Below, in pieces: positions 7,634-16,325 of a stretch of DNA of 64,000 bases (positions are counted from its first letter, which is position 1; every line of letters begins with the position of its first letter). The notes under the pieces are model-generated. The model ran no database searches. It was not told the origin of the DNA and saw only the letters and a program-made list of their open reading frames with translations. Location: assembly GCA_030038235.1 (NCBI GenBank), contig JASHPE010000104.1, forward strand, positions 1-64,000, written 5' to 3'. Origin of the DNA: Terriglobia bacterium. Lineage in GTDB: Bacteria; Acidobacteriota; Terriglobia; UBA7540. The translations under genes were made by a program, and so were the position numbers.

Positions 7634-8872
7634 TTATGGGATCGCCATCGGCTCCGCATCTGCAAGGCGTCGAATCGAGCCAAAGCCGCGCTGCTCCTCG
7701 TCCCATTTCACCCCGTGCACAGGGACGGTCACACTGGGACGGATCGCAGCGGCGAAGGCGCGGAGGTCGGCTGGCGAGGCATGGCCGCTCGTATGAATGT
7801 ATGCGATCTCGGCGCCACCTGCGCGGCACCATTCCAATGGCTCCGCGTGATACTGCTCTGACAGGTAGCCGCGCCACATCGAATAGTTGAAGGCGTCTTC
7901 TGCCGTGGGTATCAGGCCCGCACGTTGATAGTCGGCAAGCAAGCCGCGACGCAACATGATGACGTGATGACAATGCGCGAGGGGCCGGGCCGGCAACCCG
8001 TGAGGTACCATCCGCGCTACGAAGTCGTCCCGGCCAATTCTCCGGTAAAACTCCCGCAGGCCCCGCGTCACTACTACCTTCAAATTCGGGAAGCCGGCGC
8101 GTGGCAAACGCGTGCCGTTCGATATCCTGTCGAGGACATCTGCGGTGTAGAGGTCGATCACAAGCGTTCGGCGCGTGCGCTTCGCGGCGCGGTAGAGCGT
8201 CACGGTGCGGTCGACGTTCTGGCCTGACCAGGAGACGAAGACGCGGCCTTTCGTGCGTTCAAACAACCCGACAAAGTCGCGTTCCAGGTCCGCCTCAGTC
8301 GTCACAGGTTTATCCGAGCCGAGATTTGTGCGCTCGGTGATGAGCACGTCAATCTGCGCCGGCGGGCTTGCCATCATCCGGTCGATGACCACTGACTTGC
8401 GGCCGTGGCGTCGGAAATCGCCGGTGTAGAGGATTCTTTTCCCGGCACCCTCGACCAGGAGCATGTAGGCGTCGAACGCGGAATGGTCGGTCAGAATGGG
8501 CGTGACGGTGAACGGTCCGATTGCGAAGGGGTGCGAGCGGCTGTTCCAGGTTTGGAAGCTCCGGGTAAGCGGGTTGCGCCTTACGTCCCCGGTGATCGCG
8601 ATCAGCTTGGCCGAAGCCGAGCCCGTCCATATCGGCCACCCGGCCGGGAGTTGCTCCGCCAGGCCCCAATGATCTTGATGAGGATGACTGATGAGGACCG
8701 TGGCCGGCCGGCTGCGGTCGAGTGTTTGCGGCAGCAGCCCCGTCGCACCGTCAGGCGCGTCGAGCGGACGTCCGGCATCGAGGACCAAGCGGTTGCCGTC
8801 GGGATGCTCAATTTCAATGCAGACGCCGCCGATTTGCCGCGTGCCGCGGTGGATCGTGAGATGCAGATTCAT
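7634..8872 (-). CDS. RNase J-like MBL-fold metallo-hydrolase with beta-CASP features
   Basis: A 412-residue metallo-beta-lactamase fold protein. The zinc motif SHPHQDHWG gives His63, His65, Asp67 and His68; further ligands are likely His130 (LTDHSAFDAY) and Asp152 (LYTGDFRRHG). The second half has the beta-CASP-like helices and the closing TSGHAS (361-366) and PVHG (384-387) motifs seen in RNase J and related nucleases. It is shorter than RNase J (~550 residues) and lacks that enzyme's C-terminal domain. It may cleave RNA or act as a general phosphodiesterase. The gene converges on the ThiF-type gene, with 43 bases between the stops, so it is not in the same operon; functional linkage is suggested only by proximity. 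Confidence 0.88.
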   Translation of the reverse strand: MNLHLTIHRGTRQIGGVCIEIEHPDGNRLVLDAGRPLDAPDGATGLLPQTLDRSRPATVLISHPHQDHWGLAEQLPAGWPIWTGSASAKLIAITGDVRRNPLTRSFQTWNSRSHPFAIGPFTVTPILTDHSAFDAYMLLVEGAGKRILYTGDFRRHGRKSVVIDRMMASPPAQIDVLITERTNLGSDKPVTTEADLERDFVGLFERTKGRVFVSWSGQNVDRTVTLYRAAKRTRRTLVIDLYTADVLDRISNGTRLPRAGFPNLKVVVTRGLREFYRRIGRDDFVARMVPHGLPARPLAHCHHVIMLRRGLLADYQRAGLIPTAEDAFNYSMWRGYLSEQYHAEPLEWCRAGGAEIAYIHTSGHASPADLRAFAAAIRPSVTVPVHGVKWDEEQRGFGSIRRLADAEPMAIP

Positions 8873-9701
8873 AAGGGTTAAGCAACAGCTTTAGCGTCAT
8901 CCGTGATCAGAAGGGAGCCACGTCTCGCCCTGTAGACGATTCGGGTGCTTCCGGCATGTGACCCATCACCACCTGCTTAAGGACACGGGGGCCTTTGCTG
9001 TAGCAAGGCCATACCGATCGGAATCGCACATGGAATATGTTGCTAACGAGATAGGTCGCGAGGTTCTTTCCTTTTGTCGCGCATCCCAGCTTACTGTCCA
9101 GTAATGGGGTCAATTGTTTTCGATAGGAGTGGAAGAACAGACGTAATTTAGCACTTGGGAAATAACCTCAAGCTTGGCATCATCAACTTTGATCTCGATC
9201 AGCGCGAGGTCGCCCCTTCTGTTCAGCTGAAAAGCCTGTCCGCTGAGGGCAATTCGGACGCCTCGCTTGTGGATCTCGCCCGTGGTCAGATTCACCGTAA
9301 AGGGTCCGAACCTGATGTCCCAGGCTACCTTGGGCACGTTCCCTCTTGAACCCCAATTTCCTTGCTTATGTTCGTTCTGCGCTGGTGCGTATTTGGTCAG
9401 AGAGTAAGCATCGTCGAGCGCCGTCGAAAATCGATGCTTGATCCGAGTCATTCGAAATCCACGGACGGTCAAGCTGTGGTTTTAGCCTCGGCAAAGCAGT
9501 ATACACTTTGTTTTCAGCGGAATGCGTGTCGACATTTTCTTGATGAAAAATCGGTGCGTCCTGCATCGACATCGACTCCATCTACAGCGAAGATCACCTC
9601 CGCAAGCCCTCAGGATTGCGAAACTATGGCGCCGGCGAAACCTGCCGGCGTCGTGCTCGCGTAGTCCGAACAGGGACGCAAAACCCAACGTGGAGGTTGA
9701 T
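8873..9701. other. Decayed intergenic stretch upstream of the MBL gene
   Basis: About 830 bases without an intact gene. The only recognisable content is the winged-helix regulator remnant described separately. The MBL-gene promoter should lie in the first ~150 bases. A short minus-strand frame at 8907-9113 shows no recognisable feature. Confidence 0.5.
9110..9472 (-). pseudogene. Remnant of an acidobacterial winged-helix (OmpR/PhoB-type DNA-binding) regulator
   Basis: Residues ~51-83 of this frame (nt 9224-9322) read WDIRFGPFTVNLTTGEIHKR followed by GVRIALSGQAFQL. That is the start of the winged-helix domain of the large Acidobacteriota regulator family with C-terminal TPR or WD40 repeats. 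Instead of continuing into the LLL-E-PGEVVTREELR helices, the sequence breaks off into unrelated residues and stops. The upstream 46 residues are not recognisable. I read it as a deletion remnant rather than a working small gene. Confidence 0.6.
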
Positions 9702-10001
9702 ATGACTCGAAAATGTACTGCGGTCTTCACAGGAGCCCTTGTTTTGCTTGGCGGCTTCCTTTCACCTGCATTCACCATGCCCCGGCAAGCGGCCGCGGAC
9801 GAGGCAATCGCCGCGGCATCTGCAGCAAGTTCGACCGGAGTCAGTATAGTGCCCCGCGTGATGCAATTCAACGGCGTTGTGACAGACTCGCTCGGTAAGC
9901 CGGCGACCGGTACGGCGACCATCACATTTTCCCTCTATGAGCTTCAAGAGGGTGGCGCGCCGCTGTGGGTTGAGACACAAAGCCTGGCTCCGCCAAAATA
10001 G
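9702..10001 (+). pseudogene. Secreted protein gene truncated by an IS21-family fragment
   Basis: ATG 9702 has a strong GGAGGT site and opens a signal peptide (KCTAVFTGALVLLGGFLSPAF). The mature part, FNGVVTDSLGKPATGTATITFSLYE followed by [10 protein letters not shown], matches the N-terminus of secreted Acidobacteriota proteins that normally continue for several hundred residues. The match ends near nt 9988, exactly where the minus-strand transposase begins, and the frame stops six codons later. The 3' portion of the gene is not found beyond the element, so a deletion probably accompanied the insertion. Confidence 0.65.
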
Positions 10002-10567
10002 CGCAAGGCCAGCTCGTGCGCTTCCAGAAAAGCCTGTTGCGTGGCCCGTAGGTAGGCGCGATGAAACGCTCCGCCGCTCGCCATCCCTCGCAGCGAGAAG
10101 ACCTGCAGCTTCTGCCGCTCCCCGCCCAAGTCGGCCTCAGCCTCGTACCAGTCGACTTGGCCTTCGCTGCCCCAGTCGTAACTTTGAGGCACGCAGACCT
10201 CGCGCCGCGTCAATCCCAGGGCTTGCTTCTTCAGCCGCACATAACGGCGCACCGTCGATTCGGCGACTTCAGTGCCCGGCTGCTCGGCCTGCAGGCGCTG
10301 GTAAATCCGATGTGCCGTGTGCCGCTGCTTGCGTGGCGCCGTTCGATCCGACTCCAGGATGTTGTCGATAAACGGCACCACCGGCGCCAGTCGGGGCCGC
10401 TTCCGCTCCGGCTTCTTCCGCCGCGCTGGAACCGCACTGCCCAACGCCTCACGCACCATGCGTCGATGCACGCCCAACTTCTTGGCCACGCCCAGGATCG
10501 TGCCCACGCCGAACTCGTACTCGCGCCGAATCTCCTCAAACAGCTCCACTTTGGCTCTCCAGTCCAC
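9989..10567 (-). pseudogene. istA: IstA transposase, truncated
   Basis: From a probable GTG at 10567, the frame encodes the helix-turn-helix region ([20 protein letters not shown], then HRRMVREAL), the linker rich in Arg/Lys/Pro, the second DNA-binding segment [20 protein letters not shown], and the start of the DDE domain ([17 protein letters not shown] and [14 protein letters not shown]). The first catalytic aspartate (QVDW) is present. The homology stops at RYFGG (nt 9989), where full proteins continue for ~250 more residues. It cannot be an active transposase. Confidence 0.75.
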
Positions 10568-10660
10568 CGCCGCCTCCGCTCCGGGCTGCTGCCCGCAACA
10601 GAGTAGTCGGTTGTTCTCGCGGTGGGCCAAATCAAATGATCAAAGTGGGCCAATTCAAAG
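9989..10660 (-). mobile_element. IS21-family fragment (left end plus 5' part of istA)
   Basis: The fragment contains the N-terminal third of an IstA-type transposase read from 10630 or 10567 towards 9989, and upstream of it two copies of GTGGGCCAA (10622-10630 and 10645-10653), the sort of multiple terminal motifs found at IS21 ends. The rest of istA and all of istB are missing, so the element is a dead remnant. Its broken inner end abuts the truncated secreted-protein gene. The outer boundary is uncertain and could extend to about 10680. Confidence 0.7.
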
Positions 10661-10680
10661 TATCGAAATCATCGGAGGCC

Positions 10681-11148
10681 CGCCTGGCAGCGGGCCTGTT
10701 CATCTCTCGCAGTTTAGCATACATTCAGATTCAGATCGCAGCGGCGCTCGCTCAAAATTCTCCGAACATCATCGGATCAGGCGGGGTTCTTTCCACACGA
10801 GGACAAAGTGCCTTCCCACCGGTGAATCCGGGCTCCAGATCTGGACTGCCGCTTGCATTAGGTGAGAACGGATAAGTAATCAGGCATCACGTTGCCTGCA
10901 AAGAGGATGACACGTGAAACTCCCAACGGATTGTTTGTGGGCGCGAAAAATCGATGGTCGGTTTTGGCGTAACTACCTTCCGGCGCTGGCGTTCGCGGTG
11001 CCAGTAGGGTGTGCGCTGCCTGTCAAAGATCCTAAGTCTTCCCCTGATTCGCGATTCGGGCTTCCGGCTGGAGGGGAGCGGCCTGTCACCGATTGTGTTC
11101 GTTGGGTATGACGAATTAGATACAGTGCCATCGGAGTAACTGGTAAGC
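10681..11148. other. Non-coding stretch between the IS21 fragment and the sigma factor gene
   Basis: No gene could be supported here. A plus-strand frame at 10636-10875 has no recognisable domain and starts inside the IS remnant. The sequence immediately after the IS end, GGCCCGCCTGGCAGCGGGCC (10678-10697), forms a short GC-rich hairpin. The promoter for the sigma factor gene should lie in the last ~150 bases. Confidence 0.4.
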
Positions 11149-11862
11149 ATGTCAACTGCGCCAAGCCGTGCCGAAGCCGGCGTTCCCTATAGGAAGCCTT
11201 CACGAGGCTCATTTCGCCCACACCGAACCGCGCCGGAGAGATCCTCGTCCGGGAAGCAGCGTGACGAGTCGATTGTTGAGTGGCTGCCACTCGTACGCCT
11301 GATCGCTCGCAGCGAGCTGCGGCGTTTGGGCGGACTGCCGGCGCTCCTGGTGATCGATCTCGACGATCTCGTCCAGAGCGGCGTCCTGGGGCTGATCGCT
11401 GCCATCGATCATTTTGATCCGGCGCTTTCGGAGTCGAAGACCTACTTCGCGCGCCGCATACGATGGGCGATGCTTGATTTTCTTCGGTCCTTCCCCTACT
11501 TCAAGAACGGCGAGGTGCTCCAAAGAGAAGATGAAGACCTCCTCACCTCCCAGCCGGTGACGTGCGCAGAGCTCAAGAAAGTGGAGTGCCGGGTGGATCT
11601 CGAAAAGCTCATCGGTCAGCTTCCCGATCAGCAACGACAAGTGACCCTGGCCATGATGTACGGCGTGGCCCAGCACTCGATTGCGTCCATGCTCAAGGTC
11701 ACCGCCGGACGCGTGTCGCAGATCAAAAGCGAGTCCTTCGAAGCCCTGCGCTGGCGGCTCAGCAGTAGAAAGCAGAGAGTGCAGGAAACCGTCGCCGCGC
11801 CGGGACTTCTAGTTGACTTCCCCGGTGGGAAATCTGCGGTCCGCGTAAACCGAGCGCAATGA
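11149..11862 (+). CDS. Sigma-70 family RNA polymerase sigma factor (FliA/SigB-like)
   Basis: A 237-residue sigma factor. After a ~40-residue basic leader, region 2 is visible as LVRLIARSELRRLGG, IDLDDLVQSGVLGLIAAIDHF and YFARRIRWAMLDFLRSFPYF. The acidic linker leads to region 4: LPDQQRQVTLAMMYGVAQHS and ITASMLKV-like helix with GRVSQIKSESFEALRWRL. The size and the DDLVQxGxxGLxxAIDxFDP pattern fit the flagellar/general-stress type rather than ECF factors. No anti-sigma gene is adjacent. The next gene, 131 bases downstream on the same strand, is a giant surface protein, so local control of that gene is possible but unproven. The start is uncertain because no strong ribosome-binding site precedes ATG 11149. 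Confidence 0.9.
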   Translation: MSTAPSRAEAGVPYRKPSRGSFRPHRTAPERSSSGKQRDESIVEWLPLVRLIARSELRRLGGLPALLVIDLDDLVQSGVLGLIAAIDHFDPALSESKTYFARRIRWAMLDFLRSFPYFKNGEVLQREDEDLLTSQPVTCAELKKVECRVDLEKLIGQLPDQQRQVTLAMMYGVAQHSIASMLKVTAGRVSQIKSESFEALRWRLSSRKQRVQETVAAPGLLVDFPGGKSAVRVNRAQ

Positions 11863-11993
11863 AATCGTGCAACGCGATTCGGATTCTTCGGCATAGCGAT
11901 GGGAACGTCCGAGACCAACGCGGGATGTACCAAGAAACCCTTCTGGATTCACTCAAGGTTTTTGAAAAAGCTCCGATGGATCGAATGTAATGT

Positions 11994-14858
11994 ATGGTTA
12001 ACCGACTTCACGAACGTCAAGCCACGGTTGTAGGATTCCTTTGCGCGGTGCTTTTGTCACTCTCTCCCGGCGGAGGCCTGGGCAGTAGTTTCGCCAGTAC
12101 ATTTGGTCAGTTAACGCCTTCGCCGACAAGGATCGGGTTCGGAGACGTGCCCGTGGGCAGCACCAGTGCTCAGGCGGTGGCGCTGACCAATAGCGGGACG
12201 GCAGATGTGACGATCACGGGTGCCACCGTTACAGGAGCCGGCTTCAGCTTCAGTGGTCTGCAGTTGCCGATCACCCTCGCGCCGGGCTCTACGACCTCGT
12301 TCAAGGCCGTCTTCGACCCTAACAAGGTTGGTACCACTGAGGGTAAAGTCTCGCTCACCAGCAACGCCAGGAATTCAACTGTCACGGTGCTGCTCGCCGG
12401 CGCGGGCACCAACCTGCAGCTGTCCGCTTCTCCGGGCACCGTCAACTTTGGGAACGTGACGGTAGGCAGCAGCAGCGTGCAAACTGTGACATTAACCAAC
12501 ACCGGATCCGGCAGCGTCACGGTCAGCCAGGCTAACGTCACCGGAACCGGCTTCAGCGTCAGCGGCCTGGCGATGCCCCTTACCCTGGCAGCAGGTCATA
12601 GCACCAGCTTCAACGCCGTTTTCTCTCCCACGACCACGGGGAACGCGAACGGGAACATCTCGGTCCTCAGCAACGCCACCAACTCGCCCGCTTCGGTAGC
12701 CCTTTCCGGTTCGGGTGTGACGCTCCAGCTTTCAGCCTCACCGGCTTCGCTGAGCATCGCACAAGGAAGTCAGGCAACATCGACCATTACTACCACGGTC
12801 AGCGGCTTCAGCAGTTCAATCAGTCTCTCGGCCTCGGGCGCGCCCACCGGCACCACCGTGAGCTTCAACCCGAGCACCATTACGCCGCCGGGTTCCGGCA
12901 ACTCGACGATGACCGTTACGGTAGGATCGAGCACGGCCGTCGGAACTTATTCCATCACGGTGAGTGCCAGCGGCGGAGGAGTCCAGCAGAGCGCCACCGT
13001 CTCGCTGACCGTGACCGCACCACCTACCTTCACGCTTTCGGCTTCGCCCACTTCCCTGAGTGTCGTGCAAGGCAATCAAGGGACGTCCACGATCACCACC
13101 ACGGTTAGCGGCGGGTTCAACAACCCCGTCAGTCTCTCGGCTTCAGGTGCGCCCACGGGCACCACCGTGAGCTTCAACCCGGTAACGATTGCGGCGCCCG
13201 GTTCCGGGAACTCCACGATGACGGTTACGGTAGGATCGAGCACGGCCGTCGGAACTTATTCCATCACGGTGAGTGCCAGCGGCGGAGGGGTCCAGCAGAC
13301 CGCTATTGTCACCTTGACTGTGACAAACACAACGCCGACCATCAGCTACGTCCAGGGCAATTACTCATCCCCGCAAATGGATCAGAGCACGGTGAGCGTC
13401 ACCTTCACCGCTGCCCAGGTCGGCGGCGACCTCAACGTCGTCGTCGTCGGGTGGTTCGATATCACGGCTGTGGTCAACACAGTGACGGACGACAGCGGGA
13501 ATACGTACGCGCTCGCGGTCGGCCCCACCACCATCAACAGCTCCACGTGGCCGATTTCGCAGTCTATCTACTACGCCAAGAACATTGCCACGGCGGCGGC
13601 CGGAGCCAACTCAGTCACCGTGACCTTCTCGACGGCCGCTGCCTACCCTGACATACGCATTCTGGAGTACAGCGGCGCGGATCCGAACAACCCCGTGGAT
13701 ATAACGGCTGCCAGCAATGGCAACAGCAGCATGACGGGCAGTGGGTCCGGGACCACGACCAACGTGACTGATCTGATCTTCGGCGCGAACACGGTTGATA
13801 CCGACACGACTGGCCCAGGTAGCGGATTCACCCAGAGACTGCTGACCTCACCAGATGGTGATATCGCGCAAGACGAGATGGTGGAGGCGACGGGTAGCTA
13901 TAGCGCCACCGCACCTCTGGGTGCATCGGGGCCGTGGGTCATGCAGATGGTAGCCTTCCGCACTCCCGTCACAGAGTCCGGGAGCTTCACGCTTTCAGCC
14001 TCGCCGGCTTCGCTGAGCATCGACCAAGGAAGTCAGGGAACATCGACGATTACGACCGCAATCAACGGCGGTTTCAATAGCTCAATCAGTCTCTCCGCTT
14101 CAGGTGCACCCACTGGAACGACTGTGAGCTTCAATCCGAGCTCAATAGCTGCACCGGGTGCGGGCACCTCAACAATGACGGTTGCGGTAGAGGCAAGCAC
14201 GGCAGCCGGAACTTATTCGATCACGGTCACTGGGAATGGCGGAGGGGTCCAGCAAAGCGCCACCGTCACGCTGACCGTAATCAACTCGTCCGGCGGGGGA
14301 ACGCAAACCCTCTCGTTAACTCCGACCAGTCTAAGCTTTGGCAACACTACTATCGGCGACTATGGGCAGCTCCCGGTGCTTGTCCAAAACACGGGAACGG
14401 GCAGCGTCACCATCTCCAGCGCCACAGTGACCGGCACCGGCTATACACTCAGCAATCTGAGCCTGCCGGAAACCCTCACCGCCGGCCAGAGCACGTCCTT
14501 TACGGTCACTTTTACTCCGACCGGTCCCGGAGCATCTAATGGGACGGCGTCCCTAACCAGCAATGCAATCAATTCGCCCAGCGTCGAGTCCCTTTCGGGA
14601 ACTGGAATATACAGCCACAGCGTGAATCTTACCTGGATTGCCAGCAACTCCCCAGGAGTCCTGGGGTACAATGTTTACCGGGGCACGATATCAGGCGGGC
14701 CGTATGTAGAGATTACGAGCTCTCCAGTCTCCGGAACCAGCTACACCGATAGTACGGTGTCGGCGGGCGGCACCTACTATTACGTGGCCGCCGCCGTCAC
14801 TCAAAGCGGGGACAGTGGTTATTCCGATCAGGCGACCGCCCAGGTTCCGTCGCCGTAG
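11994..14858 (+). CDS. Large secreted ASH/Ig-like repeat protein with C-terminal fibronectin type III domain
   Basis: A 954-residue exported protein with a signal peptide (VVGFLCAVLLSLSPGG). The domain order is ASH/choice-of-anchor D (~45-145, ~147-245), Ig-like repeat (~247-342), Ig-like repeat (~345-445), a ~210-residue insert beginning SYVQGNYSSPQMDQSTVSV, a third Ig-like repeat (~660-760), a third ASH domain (~765-865), and a fibronectin type III module (HSVNLTWIASNSPGVLGYNV to the end). ASH modules show the FGNVTVGSSSVQTVTLTN signature. There is no LPxTG, PEP-CTERM or transmembrane tail, so it is probably released or bound non-covalently to the envelope. Such proteins are common in Acidobacteriota and are thought to act in adhesion or surface structure. 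Two Ig repeats are nearly identical in DNA, which invites recombination. Confidence 0.88.
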   Translation: MVNRLHERQATVVGFLCAVLLSLSPGGGLGSSFASTFGQLTPSPTRIGFGDVPVGSTSAQAVALTNSGTADVTITGATVTGAGFSFSGLQLPITLAPGSTTSFKAVFDPNKVGTTEGKVSLTSNARNSTVTVLLAGAGTNLQLSASPGTVNFGNVTVGSSSVQTVTLTNTGSGSVTVSQANVTGTGFSVSGLAMPLTLAAGHSTSFNAVFSPTTTGNANGNISVLSNATNSPASVALSGSGVTLQLSASPASLSIAQGSQATSTITTTVSGFSSSISLSASGAPTGTTVSFNPSTITPPGSGNSTMTVTVGSSTAVGTYSITVSASGGGVQQSATVSLTVTAPPTFTLSASPTSLSVVQGNQGTSTITTTVSGGFNNPVSLSASGAPTGTTVSFNPVTIAAPGSGNSTMTVTVGSSTAVGTYSITVSASGGGVQQTAIVTLTVTNTTPTISYVQGNYSSPQMDQSTVSVTFTAAQVGGDLNVVVVGWFDITAVVNTVTDDSGNTYALAVGPTTINSSTWPISQSIYYAKNIATAAAGANSVTVTFSTAAAYPDIRILEYSGADPNNPVDITAASNGNSSMTGSGSGTTTNVTDLIFGANTVDTDTTGPGSGFTQRLLTSPDGDIAQDEMVEATGSYSATAPLGASGPWVMQMVAFRTPVTESGSFTLSASPASLSIDQGSQGTSTITTAINGGFNSSISLSASGAPTGTTVSFNPSSIAAPGAGTSTMTVAVEASTAAGTYSITVTGNGGGVQQSATVTLTVINSSGGGTQTLSLTPTSLSFGNTTIGDYGQLPVLVQNTGTGSVTISSATVTGTGYTLSNLSLPETLTAGQSTSFTVTFTPTGPGASNGTASLTSNAINSPSVESLSGTGIYSHSVNLTWIASNSPGVLGYNVYRGTISGGPYVEITSSPVSGTSYTDSTVSAGGTYYYVAAAVTQSGDSGYSDQATAQVPSP
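12915..13298 (+). repeat. Near-identical DNA repeats within the Ig/ASH protein
   Basis: The 75 bases at 12915-12989 recur at 13224-13298 with a single difference by eye (position 12980). The spacing is 309 bases, exactly 103 codons, so unequal recombination would add or remove one Ig-like module in frame. Flanking parts of the two modules are more diverged. Confidence 0.85.
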
Positions 14859-14878
14859 GAATGAAATTCAGCCTTTAT

Positions 14879-14905
14879 GGGCCGCGGTCGTCCTCGCCGC
14901 GGCCC
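14879..14905 (+). terminator. Probable terminator hairpin after the Ig/ASH gene
   Basis: Nine perfectly paired bases, GGGCCGCGG and CCGCGGCCC, enclose a nine-base loop, 20 bases after the stop codon. There is no U tract afterwards, so it may be an intrinsic terminator of the GC-rich type or a 3'-end protecting stem. The remaining ~290 bases up to 15197 show nothing recognisable. Confidence 0.6.
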
Positions 14906-15197
14906 CACCACTTTGAAGTCATGGCGCTGCGGTTGATGCGGCCTCAGCGAGTTTTCATGCAACGGCAAGCTGCTGGCGCTTGAGCGACGGACCCAAGCGG
15001 CCGCCCATCAAAATAACTGTGTTTGAGGCGACATTTCGGGCGGTGAATGGAGGTCCTGGGGGCTTCTCTAGAAGCGCCGGGCCAGTATGAAGGCCAAGCG
15101 GCTGGACACGCCCGGGAGCACTTCAGCCCACTGCCAAGAAATTAAGTCCTTGGCCGCTGGCAACGTACGGCTTCTTGCGCGCATGAGCGTTCTGACC

Positions 15198-16325
15198 TCA
15201 ATTGCCTAAAGCCACCGCGCTCGTCTCCTCCACAACTTCCAACAGCGCCTCGCCCGCGTACCGTACCTGATCGAGGGTCATCTCGGGAAAGAGCGGCAAG
15301 CTGAGACAACACTTGCAAGCACGTTCAGTGTGAGGCAACGAGCCCGGCCTGTGTCCCAAGACTGCATACGGCTTCTGCAGATGCACCGGGCGGGGGTAAT
15401 GAATCGCCGTTTGCACCCCGCGGCTCTGGAGCGCTTCTCTGACCCGATCACGATCTTCGACGTAAGCAACAAAAAGGTGATAAACGCAGTCCGAAGCGGC
15501 GTCATCCTGCGGCAGGTCCACCGGAGCGCCCGCCAAGACTTCGCGGTAAAGCTCCGCCAATTCGCGGCGCCGTGCCGTCCAGCGCTCGAGATGCTTCAGC
15601 TTGACCCTCAGCACCGCTCCCTGAAAGCCGTCCATCCGGTAGTTGTAACCCACGAAATCGTGGAAGTAGCGCTGGGACTGCCCGTGATCGCGCATCGCTC
15701 TGGCGAATTCCGCGATTTGGGCATCGTTGGTAGTCAGCGCCCCGCCCTCTCCGTAGGCCCCCAAGTTCTTGCCCGGATAAAAACTGAAGGCCGCCGCCCG
15801 CCCGAGGCTTCCTGCTCGCTTGCTTTTGTACCGCGCACCGTGCGCCTGGCAAGCGTCTTCAATGACGGCAACTCCATTGCGCGCGGCAATCTCCATGAGG
15901 GGGTCAAGATCAGCGGGCCGGCCGTAGAGATGCACCGGCAGAATCGCTTTGGTGCGGCTGGTGATGGCGGCTTCGATGAGGTTTGGATCGATGTTGGCTG
16001 TGGCAGGGTCGACGTCCACAAAGACCGGTCGGGCCCCAGTATAGGAAACAGCTTCGGCAGTCGCGATGAATGTGTTGGCTGTGGTTATCACTTCGTCGTC
16101 GGGGCCGACACCCACCGAAAGCAGCGCCAAATGCAGAGCGCTGGTTCCGGAATTGAGGGCCACGCAATAGCGTGCGTTGCAATATTCCGCGAACTCACGC
16201 TCAAACAGCGATACCTCGTCACCCAAAATGAAAGACGCCCCCTGACAAACGCGATCGACCGCGAGCAAAACGTCTTCTCTTAAGTCGGCATACTGCGCCT
16301 TTAAATCAAAATACGGTACTCTCAT
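15198..16325 (-). CDS. DegT/DnrJ/EryC1/StrS-family sugar aminotransferase
   Basis: A 375-residue PLP enzyme that transfers an amino group to a nucleotide-linked keto-sugar. The family hallmarks are present: the N-terminal VPYFDLKAQ, the phosphate-binding NSGTSALHLAL (residues 58-68), EDACQAHGARY (156-166), and the Schiff-base lysine Lys186 in SFYPGKNLGAYGEGGA. The ATG at 16325 has a GGAGGGGGG ribosome-binding site; a longer upstream reading is possible but unlikely. It stands alone on the minus strand, 9 kb from the main polysaccharide cluster. It resembles WbpE/WecE-like enzymes, so it could complete the WbpB/WbpD-like pathway encoded at 29053-30659, which otherwise lacks an aminotransferase of this type. 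Confidence 0.92.
   Translation of the reverse strand: MRVPYFDLKAQYADLREDVLLAVDRVCQGASFILGDEVSLFEREFAEYCNARYCVALNSGTSALHLALLSVGVGPDDEVITTANTFIATAEAVSYTGARPVFVDVDPATANIDPNLIEAAITSRTKAILPVHLYGRPADLDPLMEIAARNGVAVIEDACQAHGARYKSKRAGSLGRAAAFSFYPGKNLGAYGEGGALTTNDAQIAEFARAMRDHGQSQRYFHDFVGYNYRMDGFQGAVLRVKLKHLERWTARRRELAELYREVLAGAPVDLPQDDAASDCVYHLFVAYVEDRDRVREALQSRGVQTAIHYPRPVHLQKPYAVLGHRPGSLPHTERACKCCLSLPLFPEMTLDQVRYAGEALLEVVEETSAVALGN

Noticed and set aside
8907-9113. Small minus-strand frame beside the MBL gene
   Set aside because: Nothing recognisable and it lies in a decayed stretch.
10061-10606. Plus-strand frame across the IS21 fragment
   Set aside because: It lies opposite the istA remnant, which has recognisable helix-turn-helix and DDE segments.
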